Part shown: positions 1 to 8,897 of the stretch, piece after piece
How positions within the stretch are numbered: position 1 is the first letter of the stretch
How the letters are laid out: each line of letters opens with the position of its first letter
DNA from: a virus
Length of the DNA: 30,965 nt
Virus record (IMG/VR): IMGVR_UViG_3300042546_000415
Coordinates: 1 to 30,965 of that record
Direction: 5' to 3' (one strand)
Program-made: the position numbers and the translations under genes
Notes under the pieces: model-generated
Told to the model about the DNA's origin: nothing
Database searches by the model: none
The model's input: only the letters and a program-made list of their open reading frames with translations

Positions 1-132
1 TTCCTTGCTTTCGTCGGTTGCAAAAATAAAGTGCGCTTCCTCATGGTGCGCTGCGGCGGCGGCGATGGCGCGAACGCATTGGGGCCATGCGTGAAGGTAG
101 GATTTTGTAGCGGCAACTGTTATAGCAATCAT
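1..132 (-). CDS. Partial CDS, possible glycosyltransferase-like protein
   Basis: The first 44 codons are visible before the gene runs off the left edge. The start codon overlaps the stop of the upstream tail gene as ATGA, which supports translational coupling and the start choice. The protein begins MIAITVAATKSYLHAWPQ and continues with an Ala-rich stretch and HFIFATDES. A short beta strand, a helix, and a second strand ending in ATD resembles the start of GT-A type glycosyltransferase-like proteins, but this is pattern recognition on a short fragment. Its place after the fibre genes would suit a protein acting late in the tail operon. Confidence 0.4.
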   Translation of the reverse strand, partial: MIAITVAATKSYLHAWPQCVRAIAAAAAHHEEAHFIFATDESKE

Positions 133-2216
133 GTTGTTATGAAGACATTGTTGTAAGCGTAATATGTCGGCGGGATTACGAGTATTCCAGAGGCCATAAC
201 CGACCCAGCACGCCGGTCGAGCCGCATCGGTTCGGTGATTTCATGGGTTCCGACGGCAAAAGATTTGGTTCCCCCTTTTATGGAAACAACTGCGGGACAA
301 TTTGCGACCAATGTGGCTTTGCGGCTGGAAAAGTATTCACCTCCTGCTTGTGAGGTTCGTTTTCCTCCAGTGTAGCTGCATTGACCCTCTACACCTATGC
401 TAAATGTCGTGCTACTGGTGCTTGTGCTGTCTACCGTCCATTGCACTTTTAGTTCGCCTTTTGACCCATCTGCGGTGAGCCAGTTGTAAGTGCGAGAATC
501 ATGTTCCCAAGGAATGTTGTGTGAGATGAGAGGAACGCCCCCCTCATAAAAAGATGAGGCAAATGCGGCGGCGTGAATAGGGTCATGCACCCCCTGCCAG
601 AGCAGCATTGCTGGAAATGTGTGCGAGCAGTTGTCCACCAGTTCCAGCTTATTCCCGCTGCGATGGACTCCTCCGATGCAGGGCGGGCCTACTGGCTCAA
701 GTAGGAAATTATCACTTGCCGCCCCAAAAATTAGTGCATAGTTGCCATAATTATTTTGACCCGATGAAGTGTAAAACGAGCGGACGAAATTGCCTTTGTA
801 ATTCCGGTCGGAAGCAATCACAATCTGATCTGGAATAGTAAACACTTCAACGGTAGCGGTAGAAAACGAAGCGCGTGGCATTGCGCCTGTTGCAGTAGTA
901 ACATAGTAATGGCCGACAATTGCTCCATCTTCTTTAGGTTTTGCCCAAACCATTCCGGTGGTTGAGTAGCCCCAATCTATATAGGTGTAAAGCGACGCAT
1001 TTCCTATTGTTTGCACAAATGATTCTGACGAGGTAGTGGTTTTGTATGTCGTAACAGTCTCACCATAAGATTCAATTTGAGGTTTGGTTCCGATTAAGGC
1101 TTGGTTTGCCGTTTTGGTAAATTGATACACTGTAACCTGCGAAGTCTCTGTAAATGTGTCATAAATCTCATATTCACCTATGCTTGTGGTGGAGGAGTAG
1201 TCCTCGTAGGTTTCGACATATGTTGTTTCAGTATCAACCGTGGTGTCTGTCTCCGTTCCAAATAGCTCGGTCGTCGTTGCAATCGTGGTGTCTGTCCACC
1301 CCTCGCGGGTTGTCTGAAATGTCTCCCAAACCTCTTCAGTCGATTCGTAGGTTGTTTCGTAGGTAACGAAATCAGTCCAAGATCGAGTGCCTTGAGAGGT
1401 AGGCGCAGTAGTTTCTACCGTGCCATTTACACTGCCGCTTCCATTGTATGTGCCAACCACAACCTGTCCGACTTCGACACTGTATCCAGCTTCACCAATA
1501 ACAGCCCCAGCCTGCAATTCTTCGTATGAAGGCAACCCTCCCTCTCCAGCCACAACACGGAACACCGAATTGTCGTTGGAGTTATCAAATACTTCCCAGC
1601 GGGAAGTGTTATAGACCCCGCCGTAGCGGGTGGTCACGGTTTCATAGACCCCGCTGCCGTCCGCAGTATATGTCCCTGTGGTCACATTGCGATAGTTTGC
1701 AATCGAGAAACGGTTCGTGGTGGTAGAGCCTGTGGTCTGGCTCAAAAATGTATAAGTCCCCACAGAGACGACTTTCGCCGAAGGGATCGTGGTAGTTAGC
1801 GTGCTGAAAGAAAGATCCGCCGCCCCTGCCTGCAAGGGGTATGTATTCACAGCATAGCTGATTAGTTTGTTAGCTGTTGGTGTATTGAAAGAGTTTTGAC
1901 CTCCTTGCGTTATAGTGGTCATCACTGTCCCACTGTTGTAGCTGTATGTCGCCGTGACATACAGCCCCCCATCGATATAGTAGCCCTCTACCGTCCCCGA
2001 TTCGACCAGTGATTGGGTATGAACCTTGTTGATGGTGCGTCGGTTCCATGTATACCCATTCTCATCCTTTTGTGTTGCGCCGTATGTCTCACCGCCATCA
2101 GAATGTGTTACAGAACTTGTCGAACCATCGTGCTTCGCTGTCCATCCTGAATAGCCACTTTGAAAGGTTTGTTGCGGTAGCGTGCCGCCCACTCCTGTAA
2201 CTAATCGTATAGTCAT
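129..2216 (-). CDS. Large Thr/Tyr/Ser-rich tail fibre-like protein
   Basis: The product is 695 residues from the preferred start, whose ATG overlaps the upstream stop (ATGA) and sits just behind GGAGGGG. An in-frame ATG 18 bases further upstream has no such site. The N-terminal half is repetitive and full of Thr, Ser, Tyr and Gly. Around residues 280-370 it becomes strongly Thr/Glu-rich (runs such as TTTELFGTETDTTVDTETT), like a fibrous stalk. The C-terminal third is more complex and contains several Cys residues and a compact-looking region near WEHDSRTYNWL. Size, composition and place at the end of the tail operon suggest a receptor-binding fibre or tip protein. No catalytic motif was recognised. 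Confidence 0.7.
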   Translation of the reverse strand: MTIRLVTGVGGTLPQQTFQSGYSGWTAKHDGSTSSVTHSDGGETYGATQKDENGYTWNRRTINKVHTQSLVESGTVEGYYIDGGLYVTATYSYNSGTVMTTITQGGQNSFNTPTANKLISYAVNTYPLQAGAADLSFSTLTTTIPSAKVVSVGTYTFLSQTTGSTTTNRFSIANYRNVTTGTYTADGSGVYETVTTRYGGVYNTSRWEVFDNSNDNSVFRVVAGEGGLPSYEELQAGAVIGEAGYSVEVGQVVVGTYNGSGSVNGTVETTAPTSQGTRSWTDFVTYETTYESTEEVWETFQTTREGWTDTTIATTTELFGTETDTTVDTETTYVETYEDYSSTTSIGEYEIYDTFTETSQVTVYQFTKTANQALIGTKPQIESYGETVTTYKTTTSSESFVQTIGNASLYTYIDWGYSTTGMVWAKPKEDGAIVGHYYVTTATGAMPRASFSTATVEVFTIPDQIVIASDRNYKGNFVRSFYTSSGQNNYGNYALIFGAASDNFLLEPVGPPCIGGVHRSGNKLELVDNCSHTFPAMLLWQGVHDPIHAAAFASSFYEGGVPLISHNIPWEHDSRTYNWLTADGSKGELKVQWTVDSTSTSSTTFSIGVEGQCSYTGGKRTSQAGGEYFSSRKATLVANCPAVVSIKGGTKSFAVGTHEITEPMRLDRRAGSVMASGILVIPPTYYAYNNVFITT

Positions 2217-2857
2217 TTCCCCTCCACTTTCCACATCCAGATTCTCGTAAATGGCTCATCATTTGGACTTGTGGGGGCTTTAGGCTTGCTGCCAGCAACG
2301 GCAGGCGACGCAGTTAATGCCGAGCTACGCAAAGCGATTGGCGAGTTGTTCTGAATGATGCCGAGTGGAATTACGATCTTGGCAGGGGCTATTCCATCGC
2401 CCACGGGAGGCGCATCGGTGGGCAAGGTGCTTTCGACTTTTAAGGTAGCCGTAGTGACCTTTGTTCCATCCGTAGCGACATCGAGGAAGAGATATTTCAT
2501 CCCGTTCGCGGAGATTGTGAATTTCACAAGCCCATCGCCATCAAATGTGTTTGCAGGAAGAATGTTATTGATCGTTCCGGGGTAAACTCGAAATGAATAG
2601 TTTGAGTATTTGCCTTGAGCGTCAGGTTCTCCTTCTCCCATAAGTTCTATGATCTGCCAAGGTTTCGGAGATGCAGAAAATTTAGGCGTCTTGATGGTTG
2701 TAGCCAGAATAGTTCCTTGAGATGTTACAAGTGGACGAACATGAATGTTTGGAACAACTCGCGTGCTTTTTAGATAGTCAATCAGTTGGTTCCAAGTTGC
2801 AGCGGTGATGCCAACCGTTCCTCCACCGCGAGTAGAAACTTTTGGGGGCAGTGTCAT
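2213..2857 (-). CDS. Hypothetical tail-tip or fibre-associated protein
   Basis: A 214-residue protein that overlaps its neighbours by 4 bases on both sides, so it is an integral member of the tail operon. It starts MTLPPKVSTRGGGTVGITAATWNQLIDYLK, then alternates hydrophobic and polar residues in a beta-rich manner. The C-terminal segment is Pro/Ala/Ser-rich before ending RIWMWKVEGK. No family was recognised. Its place between two large tail proteins suggests a structural linker or baseplate component. Confidence 0.6.
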   Translation of the reverse strand: MTLPPKVSTRGGGTVGITAATWNQLIDYLKSTRVVPNIHVRPLVTSQGTILATTIKTPKFSASPKPWQIIELMGEGEPDAQGKYSNYSFRVYPGTINNILPANTFDGDGLVKFTISANGMKYLFLDVATDGTKVTTATLKVESTLPTDAPPVGDGIAPAKIVIPLGIIQNNSPIALRSSALTASPAVAGSKPKAPTSPNDEPFTRIWMWKVEGK

Positions 2858-4221
2858 GTTTTTGTGTAGATAGTCGTGTTCCAGCCTCCATCAGAACTGG
2901 ATCGAAATGTTTTTGATACTCTCCAAGCACTTGTTGAGAGCTTTTCGGCGTCAATGGCGACCAGCAACCATGTCCTGCCGCCCTTCAATGTAATAGCCCT
3001 TGGAGAAGGCAAGGTTGCAATGCGTCCGCAAGCGTCGAAATCAGGCGTGGTTGAAACTATGTCGGTAACTTGAGCTTCAATCCCGTAGTCCAACCAACTC
3101 TCGATTCCCTTGGATTTTTTTGTCCAGAAATCTTTGAAGTTTGCGATTGCAGTATCGGGAGTCCAGACTGTTGAATTTGGATCGTCCTGCCATGCACGGT
3201 ATTTATCCCACTCGGTATCTGCAATCGGCTTATCTCCTCCAGTGCGGTAGCGAGGATGCGTTTCAAGAGGCTCCTGAGAAAGAGTCGTGTTGTATGTAAA
3301 CCCATCCAGAGCATCCGTATTCCCGACATAGTATGACTCTTGATACTTTGCTAACCCCTCTGAGTATTCTAAAATCCTGTCGAAAGCTCCAGTGGCAGCA
3401 GCTTTTGCAGTAGGATGAGATACGGATACGCCCTCATAATAATCAGTCACAAGGTCTTGTCCTTGTCTATCGTCATACCGCTTGTCCGTTCTGACCAACT
3501 GCCAAGTTACCGCACTTGCGTTTGGCGGATTTGGATTTTGACCTCCCGTGAGACTTAAACTGCCGGACTTGTATAAGTCTGCGTCCCAACCTCCAGCACC
3601 GCTTGCCTTAAAGACATAGGTGTTTTTCCACTTTCCCTTTGCCCCCTCTTTTTGTCCATTGACAGCAAACAAAATCCAATCCTTGCTATCGCTGAGAGTT
3701 GGAAGCAGTGAATGACTTACGACCTGTCCTACTTTGCTTGAATCGGCGGCACTATCTTGAAAAACTGTTACCTGCGCCTCAAGGCTGGATGACAAGTAAC
3801 CATTGATGCCCTTTTTTTTGAGGCTCCAGAAAAGTTGGAAGTTTGAACTCCCCGTTTCTGGTTTCCACCCCTCTTCTCCATCTTGATATTTGCGATACTT
3901 CAACCACTCATCGTCTTCGATTTTAGATTCACCATTTTTCCCAAACCGAGGATGTGTTTCTAATGGTTCTTCTGTAAGATTGGCACGAACAGACAGCGAT
4001 CCGTTGGTCGGGAAGTCCGTGTAGTAACTTTCCGTGTAGATAGCCTCACCGCGAGACTTCGACATACTGCGATCAAACGCAGCCTGCGTTGCGATGCCAG
4101 TTGGAAAATCAGGGAATTCAGTATCTCCGGTTTTTGTTGCGCGGTAGGTGTCTGTGACGACGGAATGCTTTTCCCTTTGGTCTAAAGCCTTCTTGTGAGA
4201 AATTTTGTGAAATGTCCACAT
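2854..4221 (-). CDS. Tail protein with two internal homologous repeats
   Basis: A 455-residue protein starting one base after the tape measure stop (TAATATG). It consists of two related halves, about residues 20-216 and 257-454. Matching landmarks are VVTDTYR and LVTDYYE, AAFDRS and GAFDRI, EEPLETHPRF and QEPLETHPRY, DDEWLKYRKYQD and DTEWDKYRAWQD, LEAQVT and IEAQVT, and GGWDADLYKSG and GGWNTTIYTKT. The first two genes after a siphophage tape measure usually encode distal tail or tip proteins, so a distal-tail role is inferred. No named family was recognised. Confidence 0.65.
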   Translation of the reverse strand: MWTFHKISHKKALDQREKHSVVTDTYRATKTGDTEFPDFPTGIATQAAFDRSMSKSRGEAIYTESYYTDFPTNGSLSVRANLTEEPLETHPRFGKNGESKIEDDEWLKYRKYQDGEEGWKPETGSSNFQLFWSLKKKGINGYLSSSLEAQVTVFQDSAADSSKVGQVVSHSLLPTLSDSKDWILFAVNGQKEGAKGKWKNTYVFKASGAGGWDADLYKSGSLSLTGGQNPNPPNASAVTWQLVRTDKRYDDRQGQDLVTDYYEGVSVSHPTAKAAATGAFDRILEYSEGLAKYQESYYVGNTDALDGFTYNTTLSQEPLETHPRYRTGGDKPIADTEWDKYRAWQDDPNSTVWTPDTAIANFKDFWTKKSKGIESWLDYGIEAQVTDIVSTTPDFDACGRIATLPSPRAITLKGGRTWLLVAIDAEKLSTSAWRVSKTFRSSSDGGWNTTIYTKT

Positions 4222-4222
4222 A

Positions 4223-6820
4223 TTACGCTGCGGAATCCCAAGGCGATACCTTGGCAGGCGTTCCGTTTCCTGTTGGCCCTCCCTTTAACGAATTGGCGAT
4301 CTGTTGAAGAAGATTTGTCTGTTTTCGGGTTTCATCCAAAAGCCCTGTTCCCATTCCAACGGAGACGCCGCCGCCACCAACCGCCATCGTGGAACTGGCG
4401 GCGAGTGGGCTACTATCTTTTTTCCCCGCGCCCTTCAATTCGGACTGCGCCTTGATCGCATCTTCGTATAACAACAGCTTGTCGGCATTGGCGTTTGCCT
4501 CCTTGTCTCCATAGCCCATCGCCTTCTGTTCCGCGACCAAGGATGCTTTTTTCTTTTCCTTCTCAAGACGATCCGCTTCCGCCGTATTGCCGGATGCTTG
4601 AGCCTCTTTGATTTTCATTTCGGACTCAAATGAGGAACGATCTTTTGCCTGCGAGTTCTGCTTGATCTTGTCTTGGAGTTTCAGAATGTTGTTGGCGTTC
4701 TTTTCGGCGTCTTGGTCATTGTAGCCCATCGCCTTCTGTTCCTTGAACAGATCGCCATATTTCTGATCCCTTTCCGCCTTTTCTTTGCCCTTTGTGTCTC
4801 CCTTTGCTTCGGCCTCTAAAGCTGCAAGTTCAATGGCAGCTTGCTTCTGAGCTTCAAGATTTTTCTGTTTCTCCTTTGCTGCCTTTTCATTTTCTGCCGC
4901 GATGTCTTTATCAACATTCAAAAGCTCTTTTTTGACTGAGATCAGATTTAACAACCGCTCGCTCTCTGCCGCAGTAGCCGTGTTGTTATCGAATTTCGAC
5001 TGCAAAGAACCTATTTGACTGTCCAGTTCTTCATTGGTGTGTTTTTCTGGAAAAGCACCGCCCATAACGCCTTTGAAAAGACTTGCGCGTTGTTCCTGTG
5101 GCGACATCGCATTGAAATCCGATTTTTTCTTGGACTCTGCTAAATCATCGCCTGCCTCTTTTACTTTTTCACGCATGGCTTCTCTGGCGGCAGCATCCTT
5201 TTCAGCTTGAGTAGCCGCCTCTTTTGCTAAGAGGTTTTGACGCATCCTCTCGGCGGTTACTTTGCCAAGGGATTTTTCAATCATATCAATCGCTTGGAGT
5301 TCGCGTTGATATTGCTCGATCAGGGTATTTTTGTTCGCATCACTAATGTCTCGTTGTGAAACCTCGTTGATTTTTTCACGGATGTCTTCGCGTTGTTTTT
5401 CGAGGTCTGTTCCAATTTCACCCCGTTCCTTTTCAGAGCTTACATTTTTAACGCGATCCACATTGGCTTTGAACTGCTTAGAACCATCCTTCATTATGGA
5501 GGCTTGCTCGTCGGTAGTCTGGTTCTTTTCGTTAGCCCAATTCATTGCCGCCGAGAATGCAAGAGTCACCAACGCCAACGCCCCTTGAATTGCCAAAGCC
5601 GCAGCCATACCGCTTGCTGCCATAGCTTTGAATCCGGCCATTGCAGACGCAGCCATTCCCTTCATTCCTGTGGAAATACTGGCAAACATCAGTCGGAATG
5701 ACTGTGTAACTTTCCCCGTAATAGTCGGGGTAAAGAGCAAATTGTATTGGAAGGTTTTCCACGCCATCGTTGCCGAGGCAATGCCAGTTTTGCCGAGTGT
5801 CATTAGGCTTGTGTTCAAAGCCTGAGTTTTTGCCGATGCCGATATTTTTGCGAATCCGACTGCTACTAAAGCCGGAACAAGAAGACTTGTTAAGGATGAA
5901 GCGATGTTGATTATGGTTGGCAATGCTTGAAGCAAACCTGCCGCCATCGACATAGCCGCAGCAGTCATTTTTCCGATTTCACTTGCCGCGCCTTTCAATC
6001 CTTCTTTGAACTCGTCTCCCTTGAACGCTGCGTTCACCTGTTGCAGTCCTGCCTTCAACGCCTCAAACATTGGTTCCGCGAGGTCTGTTTTCAAGGTGTC
6101 GAGCGTTTCCTGTAAAATGGTGACTTGGCTTTGGAAGGTTCCCATGCCCTGCTCCGCATCTGCTAAAATCGGACTCATTTTAGACATCACCATCTCAAAC
6201 AACTTGCCGTCAGCTTGAGCCTTGCGAAGCTGTTCGCCAGTCATTCCGATAGCTTTTGCAACGCGATGGAATCCATCGACATTCCCAGTTGTCAAAGCTC
6301 GCAACTCGGATGCAAGATTCTGTTGGTCGCCGCCAAGTGCCGCAAGTGCCTGCGACACGGCAACAATCATGTCCACCTGTTTTTGCCCGTCTCTTATCCC
6401 TGCGGTAAACATACCTCCTGCCGTCAGTTGCAAGGTGCTGGCAAGGTCTGCAAAAGTAGCCTCGGCATACATCCCTTTTTCTCGGAGGCTTTTCAGAATG
6501 TTATCCGCCTCCGTCATGCGAGCGTTGAAATCGGAGAAGCGTGATCCGTCGAACTGGTTCAACAAGGTGGCTACGGATTGTCTGGTTTGTTCCAGTTGGG
6601 CATTAAGTTGAACGCCGCTTGCCAGCGAGTTTCTAATTGTGTTAAACGCCGCTCCTACTCCGAGAACGCCTGCGGCAATCCCTCCAAGTTGACCAATGAG
6701 TTGACCAGAAAATGCCGATCCGATTTTCGTGGAAAATCCTTCAAGTGCCTGCTGCGCTTTCTGCAACGCCGCATCGAATTGGCTGGCGTTTAGGGATAGT
6801 GTGACTGTGGCTTGGCTCAT
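4223..6820 (-). CDS. Tape measure protein
   Basis: An 865-residue protein and, with the portal, one of the two longest genes of the window. It begins MSQATVTLSLNASQFDAALQKAQQAL, the usual opening of siphophage tape measure proteins. Two long hydrophobic segments (about residues 290-325 and 395-430, rich in Ala, Met and Leu) fit the membrane-active part thought to help DNA cross the host envelope. The second half is Lys/Glu/Ala-rich and strongly helical. Two tandem repeats of about 64 residues near the C terminus share EQKAMGY. It lies directly after the chaperone pair and one small tail gene. By the usual rule of about 1.5 angstrom per residue, the tail would be near 130 nm, which is an inference. 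Confidence 0.92.
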   Translation of the reverse strand: MSQATVTLSLNASQFDAALQKAQQALEGFSTKIGSAFSGQLIGQLGGIAAGVLGVGAAFNTIRNSLASGVQLNAQLEQTRQSVATLLNQFDGSRFSDFNARMTEADNILKSLREKGMYAEATFADLASTLQLTAGGMFTAGIRDGQKQVDMIVAVSQALAALGGDQQNLASELRALTTGNVDGFHRVAKAIGMTGEQLRKAQADGKLFEMVMSKMSPILADAEQGMGTFQSQVTILQETLDTLKTDLAEPMFEALKAGLQQVNAAFKGDEFKEGLKGAASEIGKMTAAAMSMAAGLLQALPTIINIASSLTSLLVPALVAVGFAKISASAKTQALNTSLMTLGKTGIASATMAWKTFQYNLLFTPTITGKVTQSFRLMFASISTGMKGMAASAMAGFKAMAASGMAAALAIQGALALVTLAFSAAMNWANEKNQTTDEQASIMKDGSKQFKANVDRVKNVSSEKERGEIGTDLEKQREDIREKINEVSQRDISDANKNTLIEQYQRELQAIDMIEKSLGKVTAERMRQNLLAKEAATQAEKDAAAREAMREKVKEAGDDLAESKKKSDFNAMSPQEQRASLFKGVMGGAFPEKHTNEELDSQIGSLQSKFDNNTATAAESERLLNLISVKKELLNVDKDIAAENEKAAKEKQKNLEAQKQAAIELAALEAEAKGDTKGKEKAERDQKYGDLFKEQKAMGYNDQDAEKNANNILKLQDKIKQNSQAKDRSSFESEMKIKEAQASGNTAEADRLEKEKKKASLVAEQKAMGYGDKEANANADKLLLYEDAIKAQSELKGAGKKDSSPLAASSTMAVGGGGVSVGMGTGLLDETRKQTNLLQQIANSLKGGPTGNGTPAKVSPWDSAA

Positions 6821-7389
6821 TTGTTCATTCTCGCTCTGGTTATTGCCTCTTCTTGCTTCCTCCGCACATAGACCAACAAATCTTTGGCTCGATTTTCCAC
6901 GGCTCTATCTACATACCCTGTTTTTTCAGCGTAGTTGCCAGCGTTGGGAGTTCTGTTGCGAAGAATGATGTAGGGGGATCGTCCCGTGAGATTTTCAATC
7001 ACAACGCCCCGTGGATTTTTTACCGATACGAGTTTTCGAGGTGCGCCAGCCTTGATGATGCGTCCGTATCGAACATTGAACCATCCGGTTGACTGCACCC
7101 ATCCCGCATACTGCAAGCGGCGGTTTATTTCTTTGATAGCAGAATACTTTCCACCGCCCTTGGGTCGCTTGATGCGCCACCCTTTGAGAAGGGCGCGAAT
7201 ATCATTGCGAACCTCAAAGGCGTGGCTTCTTGCTTCTTGAAACAACCCATTGACGCCTTTTGCTCCACTGATGAGCATTGCCGCCTGTTTTTGCAGGATT
7301 TCGGGCAGGCTGCGGCGGGTGTATCTCATGTATTCCCGCAAAGCATCGCGCATGGGTTTCATATCGGCTTTAATAGTCGCCTTCATCAT
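6817..7389 (-). CDS. Small tail morphogenesis protein before the tape measure
   Basis: A 190-residue basic protein. Its start overlaps the end of the chaperone extension by 20 bases and its stop overlaps the tape measure start by 4. A GAGG element lies 6 bases before the first of two tandem ATG codons, which favours the upstream one. The N-terminal half is helical. The C-terminal half contains SPYIILRNRTPNAG followed by a helical Arg/Lys-rich tail. The layout recalls minor tail proteins encoded near tape measures, but the family was not identified. Confidence 0.6.
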   Translation of the reverse strand: MMKATIKADMKPMRDALREYMRYTRRSLPEILQKQAAMLISGAKGVNGLFQEARSHAFEVRNDIRALLKGWRIKRPKGGGKYSAIKEINRRLQYAGWVQSTGWFNVRYGRIIKAGAPRKLVSVKNPRGVVIENLTGRSPYIILRNRTPNAGNYAEKTGYVDRAVENRAKDLLVYVRRKQEEAITRARMNK

Positions 7390-7624
7390 CCATAGCCTCG
7401 TTGTCAGCTTCGATTGTTGCCGCGATTGCCGCTAAGGTTGCTTCTGCCATACCTGTCGGTGCTGGCATCGGTATGACCGTCCAAGCATCTACAGCGCGAA
7501 GTGCTGCGTGATAGTATTGGTAAAGCCTGTGAAGAGGCAGTTCCCAAAGTATGAAGTTCTCGCTCCATCCGGTTTTTTCGGCCAACATGAAGACCGCCGC
7601 CGCGATCCATGTTGGCTCTACGAG
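7370..7624 (-). CDS. Minus-1 frame extension of the tail assembly chaperone (GT-like product)
   Basis: This reading frame adds 84 residues, beginning LVEPTWIAAAVFMLAEKTGW, when ribosomes slip back one base at the CCCAAAC heptamer near the end of the preceding gene. The fused product would be 228 residues, with 144 from the upstream frame. An internal ATG at 7588 exists but has no convincing ribosome site. Lambda G/GT and many siphophages make a minor frameshifted chaperone immediately upstream of the tape measure, exactly this layout. The extension would bind tail tube subunits, by analogy. Confidence 0.75.
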   Translation of the reverse strand, partial: LVEPTWIAAAVFMLAEKTGWSENFILWELPLHRLYQYYHAALRAVDAWTVIPMPAPTGMAEATLAAIAATIEADNEAMDDEGDY

Positions 7625-8055
7625 TTTGGGGGTGGCTCAGGGTCGTCGCTTTGGTGGCGTTTCGGTTTTTCCTCGACATCCACATTGGCAATTCTGGCAC
7701 GCGAAAGAATGTCCAGAACAGCAGCAACCTCATCGTTGAGTTGTGGTGTGCATTGGCAGGCGAACTCATAGACTGCCATCTCCCACTTTTCCCGATCTCC
7801 GTAAACCGCTTTCGCGGCAACATCCGGCGCGAGAGTGTGTAAATAAAGAAACTCCAGCGTGGCGAAGTCGGCGTTATCCATTTCCTCCAGACCTTTGCCC
7901 GTAAGAAGTTCGTTCTTCAACTTCTTGAGAAGCAACCTGCGCCCACCGGAAAACGGATGCAGCACTTTGCCGCCGATTGATGGCATAGGCTTCACAAACT
8001 CTTCCTCAAGAAGATTTGACCGATGCTCTTTTAGATTTTCGCGTTCGTCGTTCAT
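7618..8055 (-). CDS. Tail assembly chaperone, upstream frame (G-like)
   Basis: A 145-residue protein with an acidic, Pro-rich C terminus ending PEPPPNS. It overlaps the previous gene by 4 bases (ATGA). The last codons before its TAG read CCA AAC TCG, forming the slippery heptamer C CCA AAC in the correct phase. The helical body (MDNADFATLEFLYLHTLAPDVAAKAVYGDREKWEMAVYEF) fits a small helical chaperone. Function rests on position before the tape measure and on the frameshift signal, not on a recognised sequence family. Confidence 0.72.
   Translation of the reverse strand: MNDERENLKEHRSNLLEEEFVKPMPSIGGKVLHPFSGGRRLLLKKLKNELLTGKGLEEMDNADFATLEFLYLHTLAPDVAAKAVYGDREKWEMAVYEFACQCTPQLNDEVAAVLDILSRARIANVDVEEKPKRHQSDDPEPPPNS
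7624..7630 (-). other. Minus-1 programmed frameshift site CCCAAAC
   Basis: Read on the minus strand the heptamer is C CCA AAC in the zero frame, a perfect X XXY YYZ slippery site. It lies one sense codon before the zero-frame TAG. After a one-base backward slip the ribosome continues for 84 codons. Its position between the tail tube candidates and the tape measure is where tail chaperone frameshifts occur. Confidence 0.75.
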
Positions 8056-8504
8056 AGGAGTGATAAGAGTTTTTCGCGTTCGGCATCGCTGGCGTCAGCG
8101 GGGATAATTGCAAAGCGTTTCCCGCGACGAACAAGGGCAGATGGTTTGCGATCATGCAACCAAGCTCGGAATTGTTGGTATGCCTCCATGTAGAAGCGCA
8201 GATAGGCTATCGGATGATCTGCGTTTTGCTCGCACCACTCTTTCGAGTTGAATCGACGGGCAAACTCTTCTGCTCCGACTTCTTCTTTTTGTTGGATCGG
8301 CGCAAACTCCGCTTTCTTGTCAGAAAGCAACCAAGTGGTTGTTCGTTTGTTTGTCCCGTTTGGCAAGACTTCAACAGTGTCGTTGTAGCCGTGTTCGGTT
8401 AGTGGAATGCCGCTGCAAGCCATTGCAGCTATCATCCATGTGTTTTGCGATTTTAATGGCGATTTGTCTTCTTCTTTGAAGATGACATAGGTGTTTTGAT
8501 TCAT
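8052..8504 (-). CDS. Hypothetical protein in tail operon
   Basis: A 150-residue protein with no recognised family. It begins MNQNTYVIFKEEDKSPLKSQNTWMIAAMACSGIPL and ends in a helical segment followed by EREKLLSLL. It overlaps the next gene by 4 bases. It has no Shine-Dalgarno site and instead follows the A/C-rich leader at 8507-8527, which is nearly identical to the leader of the PP-loop gene at 20260. Between tail tube candidates and chaperone, a tail-assembly role is plausible. Confidence 0.6.
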   Translation of the reverse strand: MNQNTYVIFKEEDKSPLKSQNTWMIAAMACSGIPLTEHGYNDTVEVLPNGTNKRTTTWLLSDKKAEFAPIQQKEEVGAEEFARRFNSKEWCEQNADHPIAYLRFYMEAYQQFRAWLHDRKPSALVRRGKRFAIIPADASDAEREKLLSLL

Positions 8505-8506
8505 GT

Positions 8507-8527
8507 TTTTTGATTGGGTTGATTGAT
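8507..8527 (-). promoter_or_regulatory. SD-less leader motif, copy 1
   Basis: Read on the minus strand this is ATCAATCAACCCAATCAAAA plus one more A, ending 2 bases before the ATG of the 150-residue gene. The leader at 20263-20283 differs at a single base. No purine-rich ribosome site is present, so this leader probably carries the initiation signal. Confidence 0.55.
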
Positions 8528-8533
8528 TTTAAC

Positions 8534-8551
8534 TATTCCCAAGCGGGAATA
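8534..8551 (-). terminator. Short intergenic hairpin, possible weak terminator
   Basis: Seven-base arms TATTCCC and GGGAATA flank an AAGC tetraloop, in the gap after the second tail-tube candidate. On the minus strand it is followed by GTTAAAATC rather than a clean T run, so it may be a weak terminator or an mRNA-stabilising stem. Confidence 0.35.
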
Positions 8552-8553
8552 TG

Positions 8554-8895
8554 TTATTGTGCTTGGGTTGTCCCGCTTGCAAATCCTTGAGCAGTAATAT
8601 CGAAACTTGGGAAGTCGTCTGCCCGTTCACTTTTGCGAACGGATGTAACTATAACGAGAGAAATGCCGTAAGAGGTTACACTCAAACCTGAAATAGAATT
8701 TTCCGCTACTTCTATATCCGTGCTTCCTTTTGCTCGGATAGAAATATCAAAAACGGGATCAAATGCGTGCGCTTGAGCAAATGTTCCATCCTTGTCGATA
8801 ATCATTTTCTCCGTCATTTTTTTGGAGATTTCGATGGATTCAATAAATCCAGATGTAATCGCCGCTATACCAAAGGTAAGATTTGTTGCCGCCAT
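8554..8895 (-). CDS. Tail tube candidate 2
   Basis: A 113-residue protein, beta-rich, starting MAATNLTFGIAAITSGFIESIEI. Its C-terminal region contains ERADDFPSFDITAQGFASG, which matches ESNEDFPQFDITSKLYENI in the gene just before it. The two are similar in size and look like products of tandem duplication. Size, beta content and position between completion proteins and the chaperone fit the tail tube fold, but no family signature was recognised. Confidence 0.5.
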   Translation of the reverse strand: MAATNLTFGIAAITSGFIESIEISKKMTEKMIIDKDGTFAQAHAFDPVFDISIRAKGSTDIEVAENSISGLSVTSYGISLVIVTSVRKSERADDFPSFDITAQGFASGTTQAQ

Positions 8896-8897
8896 AA

